A stretch of 42,594 nucleotides of DNA from Sporosarcina quadrami. Lineage in GTDB: Bacteria > Bacillota > Bacilli > Bacillales_A > Planococcaceae. This document shows, in pieces, positions 38,330 to 42,594 of the stretch (positions are counted from its first letter, which is position 1; every line of letters starts with the position of its first letter). The translations under genes were made by a program, and so were the position numbers. The notes under the pieces were generated by a model. It was not told where the DNA came from. It did not search any database and saw only the letters and a program-made list of their open reading frames with translations. The stretch covers positions 1 to 42,594 of the forward strand of contig NZ_JACSQN010000020.1 in the NCBI RefSeq assembly GCF_014836615.1, read 5' to 3'.

Positions 38330-41300
38330 TTGGATGCCCTCATAGATTTATTTATAAAAGAAAAAGAGATTCATAAAGTTATTGGCGAATTACAAGCGGG
38401 ACAGGACCGTCAATTGCTCACTGGCCTTTCAGGCGGAGCGAAGGCCGTCTTTTTTAAGGCTGTCCACGAATCAGCCGATCAGCCGATTCTCATTGTCACG
38501 GCTAACATGCTGCAAGCACAACGTACATACGAAGACTTGGTGAAGATGCTTGATGAGTCACTTGTTCATCTATATTCGGCAGAAGAATTAATCGCTGCCG
38601 ATTTTTCCGTGTCCAGTTTTGATCTGCGCTCCAGTCGTATCGACACGCTCGATCATATGGCGCGTGTTGGAAAAGGAATTTACATCACACCTGTCGCTGG
38701 CATGAAAAAATTACTGCCTTCAAAAGAAAAATGGTTGAATAATTACTTATCGACGAAGCTCGATGACAGCATTGATGTTGAGCAATGGGTGCTGAAACTC
38801 GTGCAGATGGGTTATACAAGACAGGAAATGGTCACAGCACCTGGAGATTTTGCACTTCGTGGTGGAATTCTGGACATCTATCCATTGACGACGGAGCATC
38901 CCGTCAGAATCGAGCTGTTCGATACAGATGTCGACTCAATCCGTATGTTCTCCGCAGAAGACCAGCGCTCTAGGGATAAACTGGACGAAGTAACCATTTT
39001 ACCGGTTACGGAGCATGCCTGGACGGCTTCAGATTTATCACATATCGCAGGGAATGTGGAAGAAGCATTACGTTCCAGTTTGAAGCGATTGAAAAAAGAA
39101 GACGTCAAAGAGAACCTGACACAGAACATCTCGCGGGGTATCGATCTTATGAGAAGTGGCATCGTCCCTGAAGGCATGATGAAGTACATGTCATTCGCGG
39201 AACAGATTCCGGCGTATTTGGGAGATTATTTTCCCGGGGACGGACTAGTTCTTTTCGATGAAATCGGCCGGATTGTGGAAGTGGCCTCAACACTTGAAAA
39301 TGAAGAGAAGGAATGGTTCTTGACGCTTCTTGAAGAGGGCAAAATCGTCCATGATGCTAAAATCTCTTTTTCGTTTGATGAAATGCATAAAATGCTTGAC
39401 CAGCGAAAAGCGTATTTAGCCTTATTCGTCAGAACGGTTCCTGGCATCGTCCTGAAAAAGACCGTTGCATTCTCTTGCAAGCCGATGCAGGAATTCCATG
39501 GGCAGATGAACTTGCTGGCGAACGAAATGGAAAGATGGAAACAAGGGAAGTTCAACGTCTTCATCGTTGCAGACGGCAAGGAGCGGATAAAGGAAGTCCA
39601 ATCCATCCTGCAAGATTACGAGATGACCGCCACTGTTAACGGCAAGCCAACGAGTGAAGGGGTTTTATCCGTCATCGAAGGCGACCTGTCCGCAGGATTT
39701 GAACTGCCATTCCAGCGTCTCGCCGTCATTACAGATGCGGAACTATTCAAAGTAAAAGCGAAGCGCAAAGCACGGCCACAAAAGATGACCAATGCCGAAC
39801 GCATAAAAAGCTATTCGGAAATTAAACCGGGCGATAATATCGTTCACGTCCATCACGGAATAGGGAAGTATTATGGCGTTGTCACTCTTGAAGTAGGTGG
39901 CGTTCATAAAGATTACCTCGACATCCGCTATCGCGGGGAGGATAAGCTGTTCGTCCCTGCAGATCAGATCGACCTCATACAGAAATACGTCGCTTCCGGT
40001 GAAAAGGAACCGAAACTGCATAAGCTTGGCGGTGCGGAATGGAAAAAGACGAAGAGCAAAGTGTCGTCAGCCGTCAAAGATATTGCAGATGATCTCATTA
40101 AGCTATACGCCCAGCGTGAAGCGGAAAAAGGATTTGCATTTTCAGAAGACGATGATCTCATGCATTCCTTTGAGAATGCCTTCCCGTATGATGAAACGGA
40201 TGACCAGCTCCGCTCCATCGCTGAAGTGAAACGTGATATGGAGCGGGAAAGACCAATGGACCGTTTACTTTGCGGTGATGTCGGATATGGCAAAACGGAA
40301 GTGGCCATCCGTTCTGCGTTCAAAGCCGTTGGAGACGGCAAACAAGTGGCCTTCCTCGTACCGACGACCATCTTGGCGCAACAGCATTATGAAACGATGA
40401 AGGAACGGTTTTCCGGATTCCCTGTGGAAGTTTCTTTACTGAACCGCTTCCGTACGAAAAAAGAGCAGACCGAAACGTTGAAAGGGTTGAAGGCGGGAAC
40501 GATTGATGTGGTCGTCGGAACGCACAGACTTCTTTCAAAAGATGTCGTCTATAAAGATTTAGGTCTGTTGATTGTTGATGAAGAGCAACGATTCGGCGTG
40601 ACACATAAAGAAAAACTGAAACAGTTGAAGACAAATGTGGATGTCCTCACATTGACGGCAACGCCAATACCAAGGACGCTCCATATGTCAATGCTTGGCG
40701 TCCGTGACTTATCCGTCATCGAGACACCACCAGCAAACCGTTTTCCTGTCCAGACGTATGTCATGGAACATAATTTCGGACTTGTCCGCGAAGCGATTGA
40801 GCGTGAAATGGCGCGTGGTGGACAAACGTTCTATTTGTATAATCGAGTTGAGGATATGATGCGGAAAGTCGATGAAATCAAGCAGCTCGTCCCTGAAGCA
40901 CGTGTCGCTTTTGCGCACGGACAGATGGGTGAATCGGCACTTGAATCGGTTATCTTAAGTTTCCTTGAAGGTGAATACGATGTGCTCGTCACAACGACAA
41001 TCATCGAAACGGGCATTGACATCCCGAACGTCAACACGCTTATCGTGCATGACGCGGACCGCATGGGCTTATCACAGTTGTATCAGCTTCGGGGACGAGT
41101 CGGGCGATCCAACCGTGTCGCATATAGCTACTTCCTTTATCAGCGCGATAAAGTGTTGACGGAAGTAGCTGAAAACCGTCTGCAGGCCATCAAGGAATTC
41201 ACGGAACTCGGATCAGGCTTTAAAATTGCCATGCGTGATTTATCTATTCGAGGTGCAGGTAACTTGCTCGGTTCGCAGCAGCACGGCTTCATTGACTCCG

Positions 41301-41863
41301 TCGGTTTTGACTTGTATTCACAGATGTTGCAGGAAGCGATTGAAGAGAAACAGACGGGCATCGTCAAAGCGGATATCCCGGATGTAGAAATTTCATTACC
41401 GATCAATGCGTATTTACCAGATTCATATATCAAAGATGGATTCCAGAAGATCCAGATGTATAAGCGGGTCAAAGCGATTGAAAACGAAGAGGATTATTCC
41501 GAGCTCGTCGATGAGATGGTCGACCGTTTCGGCGATCTGCCGCTTGAAGCGGATCTGCTCTTGCGTGTCGGCAGGATTAAGGCCTGGGGTCATATGGCAG
41601 GCGTCACCTCCATTAAAAAACAGCGCTCAATTATTGAAATCCGATTGTCACAAGAAGGGACTGCCAAAACAGATGGGGCGAAAGTTGTATCGGATTCGAT
41701 GAACTTCGGCCGTGCTGTCGGCTTCACGATGGAAGACGGAAAGCTGATGATTACGGTGGATGAACGACATATCGGAAAACAAACGGAATTCGATGTACTG
41801 GAAGCAATGATGCGGATTTTACAGGCATCCGTAAAGACGCTAACAGGAACTGATGCCGACTAA
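38330..41863 (+). CDS. mfd: transcription-repair coupling factor Mfd
   Basis: A 1177-residue DNA translocase, exactly the length of B. subtilis Mfd. It removes RNA polymerase stalled at lesions and recruits UvrA. The N-terminal third is the UvrB-like module, the RNA polymerase-interacting domain is near 495-560 (GDNIVHVHHGIGKYYGV), the RecG-like motor has Walker A GDVGYGKTE near 648 and DEEQRFG near 748, and the C-terminal TRCF domain begins near 1010. The TTG start at 38330 is 9 bases after AGCGAGGA and matches the expected N terminus. No frameshift is visible over 3.5 kb. Confidence 0.95.
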   Translation: MDALIDLFIKEKEIHKVIGELQAGQDRQLLTGLSGGAKAVFFKAVHESADQPILIVTANMLQAQRTYEDLVKMLDESLVHLYSAEELIAADFSVSSFDLRSSRIDTLDHMARVGKGIYITPVAGMKKLLPSKEKWLNNYLSTKLDDSIDVEQWVLKLVQMGYTRQEMVTAPGDFALRGGILDIYPLTTEHPVRIELFDTDVDSIRMFSAEDQRSRDKLDEVTILPVTEHAWTASDLSHIAGNVEEALRSSLKRLKKEDVKENLTQNISRGIDLMRSGIVPEGMMKYMSFAEQIPAYLGDYFPGDGLVLFDEIGRIVEVASTLENEEKEWFLTLLEEGKIVHDAKISFSFDEMHKMLDQRKAYLALFVRTVPGIVLKKTVAFSCKPMQEFHGQMNLLANEMERWKQGKFNVFIVADGKERIKEVQSILQDYEMTATVNGKPTSEGVLSVIEGDLSAGFELPFQRLAVITDAELFKVKAKRKARPQKMTNAERIKSYSEIKPGDNIVHVHHGIGKYYGVVTLEVGGVHKDYLDIRYRGEDKLFVPADQIDLIQKYVASGEKEPKLHKLGGAEWKKTKSKVSSAVKDIADDLIKLYAQREAEKGFAFSEDDDLMHSFENAFPYDETDDQLRSIAEVKRDMERERPMDRLLCGDVGYGKTEVAIRSAFKAVGDGKQVAFLVPTTILAQQHYETMKERFSGFPVEVSLLNRFRTKKEQTETLKGLKAGTIDVVVGTHRLLSKDVVYKDLGLLIVDEEQRFGVTHKEKLKQLKTNVDVLTLTATPIPRTLHMSMLGVRDLSVIETPPANRFPVQTYVMEHNFGLVREAIEREMARGGQTFYLYNRVEDMMRKVDEIKQLVPEARVAFAHGQMGESALESVILSFLEGEYDVLVTTTIIETGIDIPNVNTLIVHDADRMGLSQLYQLRGRVGRSNRVAYSYFLYQRDKVLTEVAENRLQAIKEFTELGSGFKIAMRDLSIRGAGNLLGSQQHGFIDSVGFDLYSQMLQEAIEEKQTGIVKADIPDVEISLPINAYLPDSYIKDGFQKIQMYKRVKAIENEEDYSELVDEMVDRFGDLPLEADLLLRVGRIKAWGHMAGVTSIKKQRSIIEIRLSQEGTAKTDGAKVVSDSMNFGRAVGFTMEDGKLMITVDERHIGKQTEFDVLEAMMRILQASVKTLTGTDAD

Positions 41864-41873
41864 AGGTTCTGTT

Positions 41874-41903
41874 GCATAAAATGTCCAAACATGATGCATA
41901 CTA
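41874..41903 (+). promoter_or_regulatory. sigma-G promoter of spoVT
   Basis: GCATA (41874-41878), 18 bases, CATACTA (41897-41903) fits the forespore sigma-G consensus. B. subtilis spoVT is sigma-G dependent. The predicted transcript starts near 41911, excluding the longer frame that opens at 41891. Confidence 0.75.
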
Positions 41904-41953
41904 TATCCGAACGGGAAACGGTACTCAATTTTCGGGAAAGTGAGGCATCATGC

Positions 41954-42490
41954 ATGAAAGCAACAGGAATCGTGCGCAGAATTGATGATTTAGGCAGGGT
42001 GGTCATTCCAAAAGAAATCAGGAGGACCCTCCGTATCCGTGAAGGAGATCCGCTTGAAATCTTCACCGACAGGGATGGAGAGGTAATTCTTAAAAAGTAC
42101 TCCCCCATTTCCGAGCTTGGTCAATTTGCGAGAGAATACGCAGAAACATTATACGAGACACTTGGAACACCAGCCCTCATCAGCGACAGAGATGAAATGA
42201 TCGCCGTATCAGGGTTATCGAAAAAGGATTATTTAAATCGACAATTGGCTCCGGATGTAGAAGAAATTTTATCAGGCCGCACGATCGTCACGGAAAAACT
42301 TGAAAAAACGGTGGAATGGGTACCCGGTCAAACCGAGCAAGTGAAGTCCTACTGCATCGCTCCAATCGTAGCAGGCGGAGACACAATCGGCGCCGTCTAT
42401 TTACTATCGAAAGTCCACTTCATCGGAGAAGCCGAACAAAAAGCAGCAGAAACAGCTGCACACTTTTTGGCGAAACAGATGGAACAATGA
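41954..42490 (+). CDS. spoVT: stage V sporulation regulator SpoVT
   Basis: A 178-residue late forespore transcription regulator, the same length as in B. subtilis. The N-terminal AbrB-type swapped-hairpin domain (1-50: MKATGIVRRIDDLGRVVIPK) is followed by a GAF-like domain (about 56-178) ending AAHFLAKQMEQ. The frame opens 21 codons earlier at 41891, but GTGAGG 8 bases before ATG 41954, the sigma-G promoter position and the family start agree on 41954. An insertion sequence begins about 30-35 bases after its stop. Confidence 0.95.
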   Translation: MKATGIVRRIDDLGRVVIPKEIRRTLRIREGDPLEIFTDRDGEVILKKYSPISELGQFAREYAETLYETLGTPALISDRDEMIAVSGLSKKDYLNRQLAPDVEEILSGRTIVTEKLEKTVEWVPGQTEQVKSYCIAPIVAGGDTIGAVYLLSKVHFIGEAEQKAAETAAHFLAKQMEQ

Positions 42491-42518
42491 AAAACAGCCT
42501 GCACGTACCGGGAAAGAT

Positions 42519-42594
42519 TGATGTGACCCCTAAAAGTTAGAGTTTTATATTACGCAGCTAATTGGCTGGCGTGAAGACGGTACTGAACCGGACT
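42519..42594 (-). mobile_element. end of an IS3-family insertion sequence, cut by the window
   Basis: The sequence TGATGTGACCCCTAAAAGTTAG at 42519-42540 looks like an IS3-family (IS150-group) terminal repeat. The exact boundary is either TGATG at 42519 or TGACCCC at 42524. Directly inside it a transposase C terminus is encoded on the reverse strand, the normal arrangement at the 3' end of such elements. Only this end lies in the window. Confidence 0.7.
42550..42594 (-). CDS. IS3-family transposase (OrfB), C-terminal end only
   Basis: Reading the reverse strand from the window edge gives SPVQYRLHASQLAA and a TAA stop at 42552-42550. SPVQYR is the usual end of the IS3/IS150 rve-type OrfB transposase, preceded in full proteins by the last integrase-core helix. 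Only 14 codons are present because the window ends. It is followed within 26-31 bases by the terminal repeat. Whether the rest of the gene is intact cannot be seen. Confidence 0.7.
   Translation of the reverse strand, partial: SPVQYRLHASQLAA

Noticed and set aside
41891..41953. Longer SpoVT starting at ATG 41891
   Set aside because: It precedes the predicted sigma-G transcription start, and the family begins at MKATGIVRR (41954).

Overview
The window looks like the chromosomal region just right of the replication origin in a low-GC, endospore-forming member of the Bacillales. Gene order and protein sequences suggest a Planococcaceae-type organism such as Sporosarcina; that family placement is inference from recalled sequences, not a search. 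The backbone follows the order known from Bacillus subtilis: yaaO, tmk, darA, yaaR, holB, ricT, yabA, yabB, yazA, rsmI, abrB (reverse), metS, tatD, yabE, rnmV, ksgA, veg, sspF, ispE, purR, ridA, spoVG, glmU, prs, ctc, pth, fin, mfd, spoVT. Spore genes (sspF, fin, spoVT, spoVG) and sporulation-type control sites support a spore former: two Spo0A boxes at abrB, a sigma-H-type promoter at spoVG and a sigma-G-type promoter at spoVT.

Three segments interrupt this backbone. At the left (1-5726) is a 42-bp tandem repeat array followed by a kinase, regulator, ATPase, permease, permease cluster. It matches the lnrJKLMN (yfiJKLMN) linearmycin-resistance system in order and in every protein length.

The second segment is about 11 kb between spoVG and glmU (23066-34259), genes that are neighbours in B. 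subtilis. It encodes a reverse-strand PAS/AAA+ sigma-54 activator, then hutU-like, hutI, an M20 metallohydrolase, a YuiF-like permease and hutH, and finally sigma-54 itself (rpoN) on the reverse strand. A near-perfect -24/-12 promoter lies before hutU and a perfect cre site lies in the rpoN leader. This reads as a self-contained, catabolite-controlled histidine/imidazole-degradation module, unlike the HutP-controlled hut operon of B. subtilis. The HutU-like protein lacks the usual HGGGVG nucleotide loop, the M20 enzyme has Gln where a metal-binding Glu is expected, and no hutG is present. This is the best candidate for an under-described system.

The third segment begins just after spoVT, where the right edge enters an IS3-family insertion sequence (terminal repeat plus the last 14 codons of a reverse-strand transposase).

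The housekeeping part covers thymidylate synthesis, clamp loading (HolB, YabA), c-di-AMP sensing (DarA), the Ric complex (RicT), RNA modification and processing (YabB, RsmI, RnmV, KsgA), methionyl-tRNA synthesis, isoprenoid, UDP-GlcNAc and PRPP synthesis, purine control, peptidyl-tRNA rescue and transcription-coupled repair. Most transcription units end in clear intrinsic terminators. I saw no rRNA, tRNA, CRISPR array or T-box.
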